In this document: in pieces, positions 45,148 to 54,331 of the stretch
Layout: each line of letters starts with the position of its first letter
Position numbering within the stretch: the first letter of the stretch is position 1
Origin: Halomonas sp. CH40
GTDB lineage: Bacteria > Pseudomonadota > Gammaproteobacteria > Pseudomonadales > Halomonadaceae
DNA: 64,000 bases
Assembly (NCBI GenBank): GCA_041875495.1
Contig: CP112982.1
Coordinates: 372,001 to 436,000, forward strand
Reading direction: 5' to 3'
Notes under the pieces: model-generated
Seen by the model: only the letters and a program-made list of their open reading frames with translations
Told to the model about the DNA's origin: nothing
Databases searched by the model: none
Position numbers and translations under genes: made by a program

Positions 45148-46314
45148 ATGCCTATGGGCCAAGAGCGCCGCAGCCAGCCGGGGTTGGCCAAACCCGCTGA
45201 TTCTTCATGGTTGGCGAGCACCTACACCTCATTACGGGACACCCTGACCAATCGCCACCATAGCCGTGATTTTGTGTTTGCCCATGCGTTTTATATGCGC
45301 AGCCGGGTCATGGCAATGGGGATCATCTTTCTGGTGATGTCGCCGGTGTGGCTGCTGGTGGATCAATGGGTGCTACCCAGCGGCTTGTTGCAGACAACGC
45401 TGGTGGGGCGCTTGCTGATGATGGCAGGGTTTGCCGTTGTGGTGTGGTGGGCCTGGCGCAGCGAGGATAATATCCGGCGAATCCGGTTTAGCGCCGGCGC
45501 CCTGCTGGCCTTGCCAGCACTGTTTTATCTCCTGGTGTTAACCCTGGTGCCGGATAATCACAGCTCGGCCCTGGTCGGCTACAGCTTTATTCCGTTCTTG
45601 CTGGTGGCGGTGTTGAGTGTGTTTCCGTTCACCCTGGTGGAATCACTGCTGGCTGGCCTTCTGTTGCAATCCCTGCTGGTATTCGCCCAGCACATAGACG
45701 GTAGCTGGATGACGCCCGCCGGACTGGAAGCCCAGTGGCTGATGTTTACGCTGCTGGCGGTGACCCTGACGGCTAACCATTTCCAGCTAAGCCTTTTATT
45801 GCGCCTTTATCGCCAGGCAACCCATGATGCGCTGACAGGCCTGCTTAACCGTGGGGCGTTGGAAGTCCGGCTGGCGGAAATCGAGCGTGCAGAAGCCAAT
45901 GGCGGCAAACCGGTACCTTATGCGGTACTGATGATGGACATCGACCATTTTAAACGGGTCAATGATGTTTACGGCCATTCCGTTGGCGATAAGGTGCTGC
46001 GTGAGTTTGCTCGTTTGATAGCGCTACAGGTGCGCTCAGGCGACTTTGTGGCCCGCTATGGCGGCGAGGAATTTGTTGTCATACTGCTCGGTGCCAACGC
46101 CGAAGATTCAGCCCGGATTGCAGAGCGCATTCGTGACACCATCGAAAACGCCACCCTGTTTGATCACGATGGCAACCAAGTGGCTATCACCACCAGTATT
46201 GGCGTGGCCTGCCCGCGTTCACCGCAACATAGTGAAATCACTCTCAAACAGGCGGATGACCGTCTCTACAAGGCCAAGGAAAATGGCCGTAATAGGGTGG
46301 TCAGCACCGATTAA
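45148..46314 (+). CDS. Membrane diguanylate cyclase
   Basis: This enzyme makes the second messenger cyclic di-GMP from two GTP. The 388 residues start with a short cytoplasmic part, then about five or six transmembrane helices (residues 55-220) without a recognised sensor domain. The GGDEF domain begins THDALTGLLNRGALEV. The active-site motif is GGEEF, and the RxxD inhibitory site (RSGD) lies five residues before it, so product inhibition is expected. The signal sensed is unknown. It is convergent with the next gene. Confidence 0.92.
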   Translation: MPMGQERRSQPGLAKPADSSWLASTYTSLRDTLTNRHHSRDFVFAHAFYMRSRVMAMGIIFLVMSPVWLLVDQWVLPSGLLQTTLVGRLLMMAGFAVVVWWAWRSEDNIRRIRFSAGALLALPALFYLLVLTLVPDNHSSALVGYSFIPFLLVAVLSVFPFTLVESLLAGLLLQSLLVFAQHIDGSWMTPAGLEAQWLMFTLLAVTLTANHFQLSLLLRLYRQATHDALTGLLNRGALEVRLAEIERAEANGGKPVPYAVLMMDIDHFKRVNDVYGHSVGDKVLREFARLIALQVRSGDFVARYGGEEFVVILLGANAEDSARIAERIRDTIENATLFDHDGNQVAITTSIGVACPRSPQHSEITLKQADDRLYKAKENGRNRVVSTD

Positions 46315-46328
46315 TCAGAACAGGTTAA

Positions 46329-48317
46329 TCAAAAGCGGTATTGCAGCTCAGGCTCGCTTTCCCAGGTGCCGCGTCGGGTGCCGTCGTCGTTCAATACAAC
46401 GTAGCTTGCGCTTCCCCAGTGGCGCAGGCCGCGCATCAGGCGCATGGCGGCTTGCGGGCTGGTTGCGCTGATAACGCCCAACTGGGTGCCGGGTTGGCGC
46501 CACAGCTGCCCGGCTGGCGTGTCATCCTGTTCCTTTACTGGTGGCTGGGCCGGGGTTTCAAGGCCTTGGTCGGCCCACCACTTTTCAATCTCATCAGGCG
46601 TGCCGATCACCCAGAGAGGTGTTGTCGTCAGGTCATCCGGTAGCTCGTTCAGCTCAGTGGCGCCACGCGGCAGGGGTAGTTCTTTATAAGCCCCCAGGCG
46701 TAGCCAGCGAGTCTCTGCGGCCAAGCTTAGTTCACGCAGGGTTTCCGGGGCGTTGGGAAGTTGCCGCAATACCTGGTAATCCGGGTCGATGGCCAGCTGG
46801 CGAGGGCGCTTCAGGGTATCGAGGGTGAAACGCTCGGTGGCGCTTTCCAGGCTGAGCCAGCTGCGTTCGGTCTGACCCTGTGCAGCGTGGATCTCAACCG
46901 GCAGTCGCAGCGGCCATCGTCGATCCTCGTTGTTGCGGCTGTCACTGTGGCTAGCCGTCTGGCTCAGGTTGAAGGTTACCCTGAAGCCGTCAGCCGTCTC
47001 TTCCAGGCGGGGGGTGTTCATGTTCAATGTGGGGCGGCCGGGCTGCTCTACCCAGGCGTTAAAGAATGCGTCGAGAGCTTGGCCGGAAGCGTCTTCAAAG
47101 GCGTTTTGCAGATCCTGCCAGTTAGCTTGCCCAAAACGATGCTGTTCAATCAGTTGGCCGAGGGCGCTGTCGAAGGCGGCCGTGCCGATCTGCTGTTCGA
47201 GCATATAGAACAGCATGGCGCCGTGCTGGTAGCCAATCAGGCGATCCTGAGGCTGGCGCTGGTAGCCAAAGTCTTTCAGCGCCAGATGATCGGCCTCCGG
47301 CAGGGCGTTAAGGTCGGTCAGCCAGCGTTGGCGCAGGGCGCCTTCTTCACCTTTGAGTGTTTCCATGGCGTAGTCGGCCAAATAGGTGGTCAGGGCTTCA
47401 CTCCAGTTACCTTCACCAGGCGTGGCCTGCACTGCGGTGCCCCACCAGCCGTGCATTAGTTCGTGGGGCAGCGAGGTATGTGGAATAAAAGGCAACGCTA
47501 TGACCTGCTCGCCCAAAAGGGTAAAGCCTGCAAAGGCAAAGCCGATGGGGCGCGATGAGGCGGCCATGGTAAAACTTGAATACGGGTAAGGCCCCAGGCG
47601 CTGCTGAAACAGCTGCAGGGCGCGTTCGGTGGCATCCAAGTAAGTAGTAGCGAAAGGCGCGCTGAGTTTTTCCGGGAACAGGGTGCGTAATTTGACGTCT
47701 TCATTATCGTCGCCTGCAACTTCGCGAGTCATTGCCTGCCAGCGTCCAGCAGCGACAGACAGCTGCCGAGCCTGGGGGTGAGCAAAACGGGTCTGGCGTT
47801 GGTCGCCCTGGGTGGAAGTGCCCAGCCAGTGGCCGCTGACAACGGTTTCGATGCTATTCGGGGTGACAATCTCAATGTCTGCTGCAAAGGGTGCCTTGGT
47901 ATCCAGCCTTGGGTACCAGGCCAGCTGGCCGGGTAGCCAGAGGTTGTCCTCAGACCAATAGCCGCCGTCGGGCAGCTGAGACGCTAGCTGGCCCTTCCAG
48001 CTCAGGGTGAGCGGTGCCTGTGGGTCAGGCGCGTTCAGGCGATAGCGGCCGGAGTCGCTTTCTTCCCAGTCAAGCGTGCTTCCAGCCTGTTCGGCCCGCT
48101 CAAGGCTCAGGCCAGGGGCAAGCGTGAAGGTGAGTGGTTCAGCGTTGGCACCATCAGGCAGGCTTAGCGTCAGAGTGCCGCTGATCGAGCGCTGAGCCGG
48201 GTCCAGGGTCACCTCAAGAGATTTCTTGATACCGTTTTCAGGCTCAGCCGCCAGGGCGAAGGTTGTCCATAGGCCGGCCCATAACCCCAGGCCGCATAGC
48301 AGGGCAAACAGCCTCAT
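46329..48317 (-). CDS. Secreted M1-like metallopeptidase
   Basis: A 662-residue exported protein with a signal peptide ending FALAA|E. The zinc-peptidase motif HELMHGWWG (HExxH) is followed 18 residues later by the third ligand Glu in NWSEALTTYLADY, the M1 (gluzincin) arrangement. The exopeptidase GAMEN motif is replaced (FAGFTLLGEQV), so the usual free N-terminus recognition may be changed. A C-terminal extension after residue 450 is beta-rich. It could digest peptides in the periplasm. A 6-bp gap separates it from the ChaN-type gene upstream on the same strand, so the two form one unit. Confidence 0.8.
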   Translation of the reverse strand: MRLFALLCGLGLWAGLWTTFALAAEPENGIKKSLEVTLDPAQRSISGTLTLSLPDGANAEPLTFTLAPGLSLERAEQAGSTLDWEESDSGRYRLNAPDPQAPLTLSWKGQLASQLPDGGYWSEDNLWLPGQLAWYPRLDTKAPFAADIEIVTPNSIETVVSGHWLGTSTQGDQRQTRFAHPQARQLSVAAGRWQAMTREVAGDDNEDVKLRTLFPEKLSAPFATTYLDATERALQLFQQRLGPYPYSSFTMAASSRPIGFAFAGFTLLGEQVIALPFIPHTSLPHELMHGWWGTAVQATPGEGNWSEALTTYLADYAMETLKGEEGALRQRWLTDLNALPEADHLALKDFGYQRQPQDRLIGYQHGAMLFYMLEQQIGTAAFDSALGQLIEQHRFGQANWQDLQNAFEDASGQALDAFFNAWVEQPGRPTLNMNTPRLEETADGFRVTFNLSQTASHSDSRNNEDRRWPLRLPVEIHAAQGQTERSWLSLESATERFTLDTLKRPRQLAIDPDYQVLRQLPNAPETLRELSLAAETRWLRLGAYKELPLPRGATELNELPDDLTTTPLWVIGTPDEIEKWWADQGLETPAQPPVKEQDDTPAGQLWRQPGTQLGVISATSPQAAMRLMRGLRHWGSASYVVLNDDGTRRGTWESEPELQYRF

Positions 48318-48323
48318 CGGGGG

Positions 48324-49508
48324 TTACCTCAATGATTCAGCGGGTGGAAAACGCACCAGTATTTCCTGGGGGTTGCCGTCACGCAGGATCTCCAGGGGGA
48401 GCAGGGTGCCCGGCGCCTGTTGCTGGACGATGGCGATCAATTCCCCGGGGGCGCGAATCTCCTGCCCGGCAGCCTGCGTCACTATATCGTCCGGCTGAAG
48501 CCCGGCCTCATGGGCCAGGGAATCTTCTCTGATGGCAACAATGCTGACGCCATCCTCACCCGGTGCAATCTGCACGCCCAGCCGTGGCGGCGGCGTTTCT
48601 GCGGCTTGTTCATCGCCCAGCAGATAAAGCACATCTGCCAGCTGGCTATCAGACGGCTCGCAGGCTTCCAAGGTAGTTGGCATCAGTGCCAGCGTATCGG
48701 CAATGCCCATGGCCTCTAACTGGTGGGGCACGCCATCGCCATACGCCAGGTGGCCCACGCCCATCAGCCCGACCACCAGGGTATCATCGTTAACCGCAGA
48801 GGCCAGGGCATCGGCCATGGCCGCATCCCAGATCAGCTGGGCGTTCAGGAAGGTTTCAAAGGCGGTGTTATCCCCCTGGCCCTCATTCCCCATGCTGGTA
48901 GGGTGCATCTGAAAGCTCTGCTCTAGGCGTTGACGATAGGCATTGCTGGCGGGGGCAGGCTCACTAATATTGAAGCGCTGCTCGGCACTGACGGCATCAA
49001 ACCCCTCGGTGGCCAGCTGGCGACGCAGTTGCGGCTTGATGTTAAGGGCCAGCAGCGGAATCTGCTGCATGCGGGCAAAATGCAGGATCGGCAGGTAGAG
49101 ATTAGGGTCGAAGCCCCAGGCTTCATGCCACTGGCTCTGCTGGAGAAACTGCGCTTCGGATAACTCACCGGCTACCCAGGCATCCAGGGCAGGCTGGGCT
49201 TCCCGGGGTAGCATTTCCAGCCCTATCACCATGTCATCGCGGTGGGCGGCCAGCCCTGCCAGGGTATGCAGCTGCCAGCGGTGATGGCTCATCCGATCAT
49301 GGAACTCCCCCAGCAGGACGACATCCTGCTCGGCGACCTGTTCAAACAAGGCGCTTGCCGCCGTCGGTTGCCCCGCCTGCCACCATTGGCCAGGGTGAGC
49401 GCACTGGTCGCTATTAGTAGCTGCATCAGTAGCTGCAAGCAACGTGCCGGAAACACTCGCCAAGGGTACGAGCCATAAGGCGCGTAGGGCAGGAGGTAGG
49501 CGCAACAT
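48324..49508 (-). CDS. ChaN-family protein with C-terminal PDZ domain
   Basis: A 394-residue exported protein. The ChaN (DUF399) domain covers about residues 40-270, with the signature DVVLLGEFHDRMSHHRWQLH, GLEMLPREAQPALDAWVAGE and LALNIKPQL. Family members have been linked to heme binding and iron uptake. A PDZ domain (about residues 300-390, GVSIVAIREDSLAHEAGLQP) follows, which usually binds protein C-termini. No lipobox cysteine is visible after the signal segment. It is coupled to the M1-like peptidase, suggesting a shared envelope role. Confidence 0.82.
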   Translation of the reverse strand: MLRLPPALRALWLVPLASVSGTLLAATDAATNSDQCAHPGQWWQAGQPTAASALFEQVAEQDVVLLGEFHDRMSHHRWQLHTLAGLAAHRDDMVIGLEMLPREAQPALDAWVAGELSEAQFLQQSQWHEAWGFDPNLYLPILHFARMQQIPLLALNIKPQLRRQLATEGFDAVSAEQRFNISEPAPASNAYRQRLEQSFQMHPTSMGNEGQGDNTAFETFLNAQLIWDAAMADALASAVNDDTLVVGLMGVGHLAYGDGVPHQLEAMGIADTLALMPTTLEACEPSDSQLADVLYLLGDEQAAETPPPRLGVQIAPGEDGVSIVAIREDSLAHEAGLQPDDIVTQAAGQEIRAPGELIAIVQQQAPGTLLPLEILRDGNPQEILVRFPPAESLR

Positions 49509-49512
49509 AGGG

Positions 49513-49686
49513 CTAGTCCTGGGCTTTGAGTTTATTGATTTCAGTCAGCAGGGCATTGGCTTCCTCGGTCAAGGTGGCATTGGCGCGCATATCGCCATTG
49601 CGGGATGCCTGCATTGCCTCTTCGAGTTTCTTCTCGTATTGCTGCTGTAGCTTCTTGGCGGGGTCTTTCTTGAATAAACCGAACAT
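49513..49686 (-). CDS. DUF6435 family small protein
   Basis: A 57-residue protein starting at ATG 49686 (MFGLFKKDPAKKLQQQYEKK) with GGAGGTG upstream. It is one charged helix pair, probably a coiled coil, with LEEAMQASRNGDMRANATLT in the middle. It resembles proteins annotated DUF6435, common in gammaproteobacteria and often near envelope genes. Function unknown. The longer open frame upstream is rejected for lack of a binding site. Confidence 0.75.
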   Translation of the reverse strand: MFGLFKKDPAKKLQQQYEKKLEEAMQASRNGDMRANATLTEEANALLTEINKLKAQD

Positions 49687-49780
49687 GATGCACCTCCATA
49701 AGTGTGTATACCATTTGTAGAGGTTTTGTTTGCTTATGTCTAACGTTATCGCGTCTTTTTTTGCGCCTTCAAACACGCTT

Positions 49781-50305
49781 TCAAACATTGTCGTCGCTCA
49801 GGCACTGCTTCAGAAAGGCGTCGAAGTCGCTAAGTATGGTCGGCATGCTGGCATGCAAACGGTGATCGTCATCGACCATGCGTAGGGAGAGGCGCTGCTG
49901 CCGGGCAATATCAATGACCGGGCCGGGGGGCACAATGTCATCCTGCCAGCCGTGAATGATATGTGTATGGCAAGGTTGCAGGGTGGGGGAGGTTTGTGGA
50001 TAGTCGGGCAGACCAAGTGCCGGTGCCAGCATGAAACAGCCGCGGGTTTTGTAGCGTGCGCAAACCATGGCACTTAACCAGCCGCCGAGGCTGGAGCCTG
50101 CCATCACCCAGCAGGTGGCGGGTTCGTTACGGGCATCCAGGGTTGCGTAGAGGTGTTCCAGCCGGGTAGCAGGGTCGGGCATATTGCGGTAGTCCATTAC
50201 CACCGCTTCGCAGTCATCAAGCGTTTCTACCACGCCTTTCAGGGCCTGCATTTTCATGGCGTTCGGCCCGCTTTCAAGGCCATGGGAAAGGTAGACGGTC
50301 AGCAT
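49781..50305 (-). CDS. YqiA/YcfP-type alpha/beta hydrolase (esterase)
   Basis: A 174-residue compact alpha/beta hydrolase. The nucleophile elbow is AGSSLGGWLSAM (GxSxG), the acid lies in HGWQDDIVPP and the catalytic His in DDDHRLHA. The opening TVYLSHGLESGPNAMKMQAL is characteristic of the YqiA-like group of small esterases. The natural substrate is not known. It stands on the same strand as the PAP2 and glycosyltransferase genes upstream. Confidence 0.82.
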   Translation of the reverse strand: MLTVYLSHGLESGPNAMKMQALKGVVETLDDCEAVVMDYRNMPDPATRLEHLYATLDARNEPATCWVMAGSSLGGWLSAMVCARYKTRGCFMLAPALGLPDYPQTSPTLQPCHTHIIHGWQDDIVPPGPVIDIARQQRLSLRMVDDDHRLHASMPTILSDFDAFLKQCLSDDNV

Positions 50306-50417
50306 CGCGTATTCCCTCAGTCAATGGTTCAATCCGCATCAATGAAACATTAACTTTTTTACCGCTGAAATGCGCGCCCTGCCAGTTATTCACACCTGTT
50401 GGTTATGCAAAAAAGGC

Positions 50418-50957
50418 TCAACCCAGTATCGCCAGGCTTAACAGGGCAAAGCCGTAGCCCATGGCGGCACCGGCAAGCACATCGCTGACATAGTGCAGGC
50501 CAAGCCCAACGCGGGAAATGGCGATCAGCACCGCCAGCGGCACGACAATCGGCAAAAGCCAGGGCGTGTGGGCCGCGACCAGCAGAGTAAACATGACCGC
50601 GTGCATGGTGTGGCCGCTGGGAAAGCTGTAGCGATCCCTGGCCGGTTCGCTGCATTGAATGCCACTGCAGTAGGTAATAAAGGGGCGCTCGCGGCACAGG
50701 CGCGTTTTGACAAAGCGGTAGACCACTACCGCAATCAGTGCCGTTACGGTGTATTGGATCAGGCGAAATCCGCCGTTGGGCACCAGCCAGGGCTGGGCGA
50801 TGATCAAGGCCACCCAGACGGGCCAGTCGCCCAGCTTGCTGGCCGCCTGCAGGGTCAGCCGCCAGGGGCGGAAAAGGGAGAGCCGGGTTGCCCGTTGGCA
50901 AAACTGCCATTCGAGCAGGTCCAGACGGTCAAACACGCCAAGAAGCCGAGGTCGCAT
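50418..50957 (-). CDS. PAP2-family membrane phosphatase
   Basis: A 179-residue integral membrane phosphatase; the start is ATG 50957 (MRPRLLGVFDRLDLLEWQFC). The three acid-phosphatase motifs are present: KTRLCRERP, PSGHTMHA and SRVGLGLHYVSDVLAG. Such enzymes act on phosphatidic acid, phosphatidylglycerol phosphate or undecaprenyl diphosphate. The gene overlaps the end of the glycosyltransferase by 29 bp, which suggests that the two act on the same lipid pathway. Confidence 0.88.
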   Translation of the reverse strand: MRPRLLGVFDRLDLLEWQFCQRATRLSLFRPWRLTLQAASKLGDWPVWVALIIAQPWLVPNGGFRLIQYTVTALIAVVVYRFVKTRLCRERPFITYCSGIQCSEPARDRYSFPSGHTMHAVMFTLLVAAHTPWLLPIVVPLAVLIAISRVGLGLHYVSDVLAGAAMGYGFALLSLAILG

Positions 50958-52104
50958 GATGCATCTCCTGAGTTTGATGAAGGTAGTTGATGAACTGGCT
51001 GGCAATGCCCGGCCAGCACTGTTCGCGGGCGCGCATCCGCGCCATCCGCCCGTAGCGGGCATAATCCGCCGGGTGCTGGCAGAGGCTGACCGCCGCCTGG
51101 CAGAAAGCATCGGCATCACCTGCTGGTACGCAGATACCGTTATTACCGCTTTGGATCAGGGTGGCACTCGCCGCCTGGCGGTAGGCGATGACTGCCAGAC
51201 CGCAGGCCATGGCTTCTGTCACCACGTTGCCCCAGGTTTCCGATAGCGATGGAAACACAAAGATATCGGCGCTTGCGTAGTAGCGGGCAAGCGCCTGCTG
51301 GTGGATGAAACCAGTAAAATGCGCGTTGGGCAGCAGTGCTTCCAGCTGCCGGCGCGCCGGGCCGTCACCTACCACGACAAAGGCCATATCCGGGCGCACA
51401 TTGGCCATGGCCTGATAGGCATCCTGGAGCAGCGTCAGGTTTTTTTCAGCGGCCAACCGCCCCACGTAAAGGGCCACCGGCTGGTGGTCGTTTACGCCCC
51501 ATTGCTGGCGTAGCATGGGGTCGCGCAGGCTGGGCATAAACTGCTGGCTGTCGATGCCGCGGGCGAGCACGTCCACCCGTTGGATGCCTGCCGAGCGCAG
51601 CGCCCTTGCCTGAAGTTGAGTGGGCACCAGGGTCAGCGCACAGGCATTATGGAAGTAGCGCAGGTAGCGCTTGGTCATCCAGGTAAGCATGCCTATACCG
51701 TAATCACCGCAGTAGTGATCAAAATTGGTATGCCAGCCGGCAATCAGTGGAATACTCAAGCGTCGTGCTGCCTGGCGTGCCGCCCAACCCAATGGCCCCT
51801 GGGTAGCGAGATACACCACATCTGGCTTATGAGCCTGCATAAATTGGCGCAGCCTTTTGGGTGTGGCCAGGCCGATCTGTACGCCGCGATAGCCAGGTAG
51901 CGACACAGGCGTTACCTGCAGCTCAGCGTTAACAGGTACCTGAATGGAATCCGCTGTCTGCTCGTCAGGCGTTGGCAACGCGCGTGGCCTAACCAGGTCG
52001 ATGGTGACGCCCTGCTGGCTGAGCTCCGCACTTAACCGGGCAAGCGTATGGGCAACGCCATTGATTTCCGGTAACCAGGTTTCGCTGACAATACACAGCC
52101 GCAT
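50929..52104 (-). CDS. Glycosyltransferase family 4
   Basis: A 391-residue GT-B glycosyltransferase; the start is ATG 52104 (MRLCIVSETWLPEINGVAHT). The N-terminal half has PEINGVAHTLARLSAEL and IAGWHTNFDHYCGDYG, the C-terminal half the nucleotide-sugar site VALYVGRLAAEKNL and the EX7E-like FVFPSLSETWGNVVTEAMAC. It resembles lipid glycosyltransferases such as SqdX and mannosyltransferases that act on diacylglycerol. With the overlapping PAP2 gene, which could make diacylglycerol from phosphatidic acid, a glycolipid-forming pair is a reasonable inference. Confidence 0.85.
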   Translation of the reverse strand: MRLCIVSETWLPEINGVAHTLARLSAELSQQGVTIDLVRPRALPTPDEQTADSIQVPVNAELQVTPVSLPGYRGVQIGLATPKRLRQFMQAHKPDVVYLATQGPLGWAARQAARRLSIPLIAGWHTNFDHYCGDYGIGMLTWMTKRYLRYFHNACALTLVPTQLQARALRSAGIQRVDVLARGIDSQQFMPSLRDPMLRQQWGVNDHQPVALYVGRLAAEKNLTLLQDAYQAMANVRPDMAFVVVGDGPARRQLEALLPNAHFTGFIHQQALARYYASADIFVFPSLSETWGNVVTEAMACGLAVIAYRQAASATLIQSGNNGICVPAGDADAFCQAAVSLCQHPADYARYGRMARMRAREQCWPGIASQFINYLHQTQEMHHATSASWRV

Positions 52105-52221
52105 GCTCGTCGCTCTATTTGTTGAGATGCGTTCAGCATGGCGCACGACAATGACATGCCCGCGACACTGGTATGAACAAGCAATGACAGCCGAGCCTGA
52201 AGTACTGAGGGAGGAGACAAC

Positions 52222-52248
52222 AAAAAAGCCGGTGCAAAAGCACCGGCC
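52222..52248 (-). terminator. Rho-independent terminator after the porin gene
   Basis: On the minus strand GCCGGTGC pairs with GCACCGGC across TTTT and runs into six T residues, about 90 bp beyond the porin stop. Confidence 0.88.
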
Positions 52249-52337
52249 AATCCATCAAAACGGCTTCGTCTTAACAGAAACGTCGAAACAGTCTTCCTAC
52301 AACATCTTCCGCTCGGAACAGAGCGGGTCATACCAGA

Positions 52338-53300
52338 TCAGAACTTGACGCGCATACCGGCCAGGTAGCCCATGTCGCTATCGTCAAGGTCGGTGTTCTT
52401 GATCTCGGCAAATACGCTAACGTTGCTGTGTGCCGGAAACTTGTAGGTGACGTTGCCGTAGTACTCAACAAAGTCTTCAGCGCCGACCTTGTCATCAAAG
52501 GAGGTATCCGTCATGCCAAGGGCAAGTTCCGTATCGCTTGAGGCTGCAAAGCTGGCTGCCAGATTGTATTGTGAAGCGTTATTGTCGCTTGTTTCGATAT
52601 CACTATCAGAGGAGCTGTAATCCGCGGCGAGTTCGAACATGCCAAAGTCATAGGCAGCGCTGATACCATAAGTGTCGATACCTTCACCGCCGTCACCGTC
52701 CGCCTGGTTGAATTGCTGAAAAGCAGCGCCCAGTTCCAGGCCGTTAATTTCAGTCAATGCGAACAGATCAAAGTGACTATCGTTTGCTAGGTCAGAACCC
52801 TTGGCGGCCATCTCGTAAGACGCCATCAGAGTCACTGTGTCGAAGCCAGCTTCAATGTGAATAACGTCATCACCACTGGTGGCAATTGCGTCAAAACGAT
52901 CGCCTTTGGCAGCGTCCAATTCAATCGCTTTTTCAACACCGAATTCATCCGTTGCGGTGGGGCGCTTACCGAAAGAAACGGCAACGTTGTTATACGCCAG
53001 ACCCAGGTAGGCTTCTTCAAGTTCAGCTTTGCCGTCGCTCTCGTTGGCCAGATCCTTGAAGCCGAAATCAATCCGGCCAAAGGCCGTTGTAGAATCGTCC
53101 AATTCGTAGGTGACATAGTTTTTAAGTTCGAGATCATCAAACTCAATGTCAGATTCCCGGTCAATGCCTGCTTTCTGGCGGAGCTGTACCTGAATATCAC
53201 CGTTAACCGTATAGGTGAGCCCTGCGTCTTCATAAATAGTAGCTGCGTTGGCAGAAACAGAAGCTAGTGAAACAGCGAGAGCGAGTAATGTCTTTTTCAT
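52338..53300 (-). CDS. General outer-membrane porin
   Basis: A 320-residue precursor with the signal peptide MKKTLLALAVSLASVSANA, cut before ATIYEDAGLTYTVNGDIQVQ. The mature protein is a 16-strand-type beta barrel of the OmpC/gram-negative porin 4 group, ending in the required C-terminal Phe (GYLAGMRVKF). It is very acidic, rich in Asp and Glu in the loops, as expected of a halophile exposed to salt. It stands alone between a terminator and a 480-bp AT-rich upstream region, so its expression is probably tightly regulated. Confidence 0.9.
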   Translation of the reverse strand: MKKTLLALAVSLASVSANAATIYEDAGLTYTVNGDIQVQLRQKAGIDRESDIEFDDLELKNYVTYELDDSTTAFGRIDFGFKDLANESDGKAELEEAYLGLAYNNVAVSFGKRPTATDEFGVEKAIELDAAKGDRFDAIATSGDDVIHIEAGFDTVTLMASYEMAAKGSDLANDSHFDLFALTEINGLELGAAFQQFNQADGDGGEGIDTYGISAAYDFGMFELAADYSSSDSDIETSDNNASQYNLAASFAASSDTELALGMTDTSFDDKVGAEDFVEYYGNVTYKFPAHSNVSVFAEIKNTDLDDSDMGYLAGMRVKF

Positions 53301-53782
53301 GTTTAAAACCCTTGAATGGATGTTTGCTTGAATCCCGGTTGCTGGAAAATTCCAGCGAAATATTGATGACTGGTTTTATCCAGTTCTTAATGTTTACCCC
53401 GGCGCTCCTGCCAGGCATCTACTGCTTAAAGCCTTGATAGACAAGTTAGATGAGGTGATTAATAAAAACGCCATAGACTGGCTTTTCTAAATATTGGCTC
53501 ATCAATAATGCCTATCTTTAGCTGCTGTGGGGAACACCCTAACCGGGTTTTATGACATTCAAGTGACGGATTCTATTCATTTAACAGAAAATTGATTGCG
53601 CTGCTTATTTAATAAAAATGCAATGCAAATGAAATAAATAGGCGCTATTTTCCTGGTTTTTTTATATTTTAAGAGTTGATGCTGTCAATTTTAAATTATG
53701 CATTTTCTACAAATGCTGTTAAAAGCAGTTTCTGTCTTAGCTAACTGCTTTTTAGGCAACTTGTTTACATGGTTTTAGTATT
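53301..53782. other. AT-rich intergenic region upstream of the porin
   Basis: No gene is visible in 482 bp. The right half (53560-53720) is strongly AT-rich, unlike the rest of the window, with runs such as ATTTAATAAAAATGC and TTTTTTTATATTTTAAG. This suggests a long porin promoter region with possible H-NS or OmpR-type binding. I could not pick out a definite promoter or operator. Confidence 0.5.
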
Positions 53783-54331
53783 TCAGCCAGCCACAATCTG
53801 AATGATCTCGCCGTTATGTATAACGTCGGGTGCATTGCCACATAGCTGGATGAGTAATGCCTTGATCAGGCCGCTATGAGTCACCACCAGGCAGGAAGTC
53901 GACAATTCACCAGCAATGCTTTCAAACGCCTGGTAGGCCCGTGCATTCAGGCTGCTAAGAGGTTCTACACCTGCTCCTTCCTCGCTGCGTTCGCAGCGAG
54001 GTTTACCTTCGTAAATGCCCCAGTCGCGTTCGCGCAGCAAGGCGTTTTCTTCGATGCTTAAATGCAGCACCTCGGCGACGATATCAGCCGTTTGTCGAGC
54101 ACGAATCTGGGGGCTGCTGATAATCCGCCCAATCCCCAGCCCTGAAAGCTCAAAAGCGGCGTCCTGTGCCTGTTTTCTGCCCACTGCGTTCAGCGGTTCT
54201 TCTATGGAACCCTGCAACACGCCGAGGGCGTTCAGGTCGGTTTCCCCGTGACGAAGCAAATAGATATGAGCGTTGTTTGTCGGGTAGTTTGTTACGTTTG
54301 CATCTGCGCTGAGTGCGCACTGGGTGATCAT
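53783..54331 (-). CDS. Histidine phosphatase family protein
   Basis: A 182-residue member of the phosphoglycerate-mutase-like phosphatases. The catalytic motif is LLRHGETD; the second acid region is ERDWGIYEG and the second His is in VVTHSGLIKALL. It would remove phosphate from small organic phosphates such as sugar phosphates. It overlaps the RpiR gene by ATGA. A perfect 22-bp palindrome (53980-54001) inside the gene encodes RCERSEEG and may be a small in-frame insertion. Confidence 0.85.
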   Translation of the reverse strand: MITQCALSADANVTNYPTNNAHIYLLRHGETDLNALGVLQGSIEEPLNAVGRKQAQDAAFELSGLGIGRIISSPQIRARQTADIVAEVLHLSIEENALLRERDWGIYEGKPRCERSEEGAGVEPLSSLNARAYQAFESIAGELSTSCLVVTHSGLIKALLIQLCGNAPDVIHNGEIIQIVAG

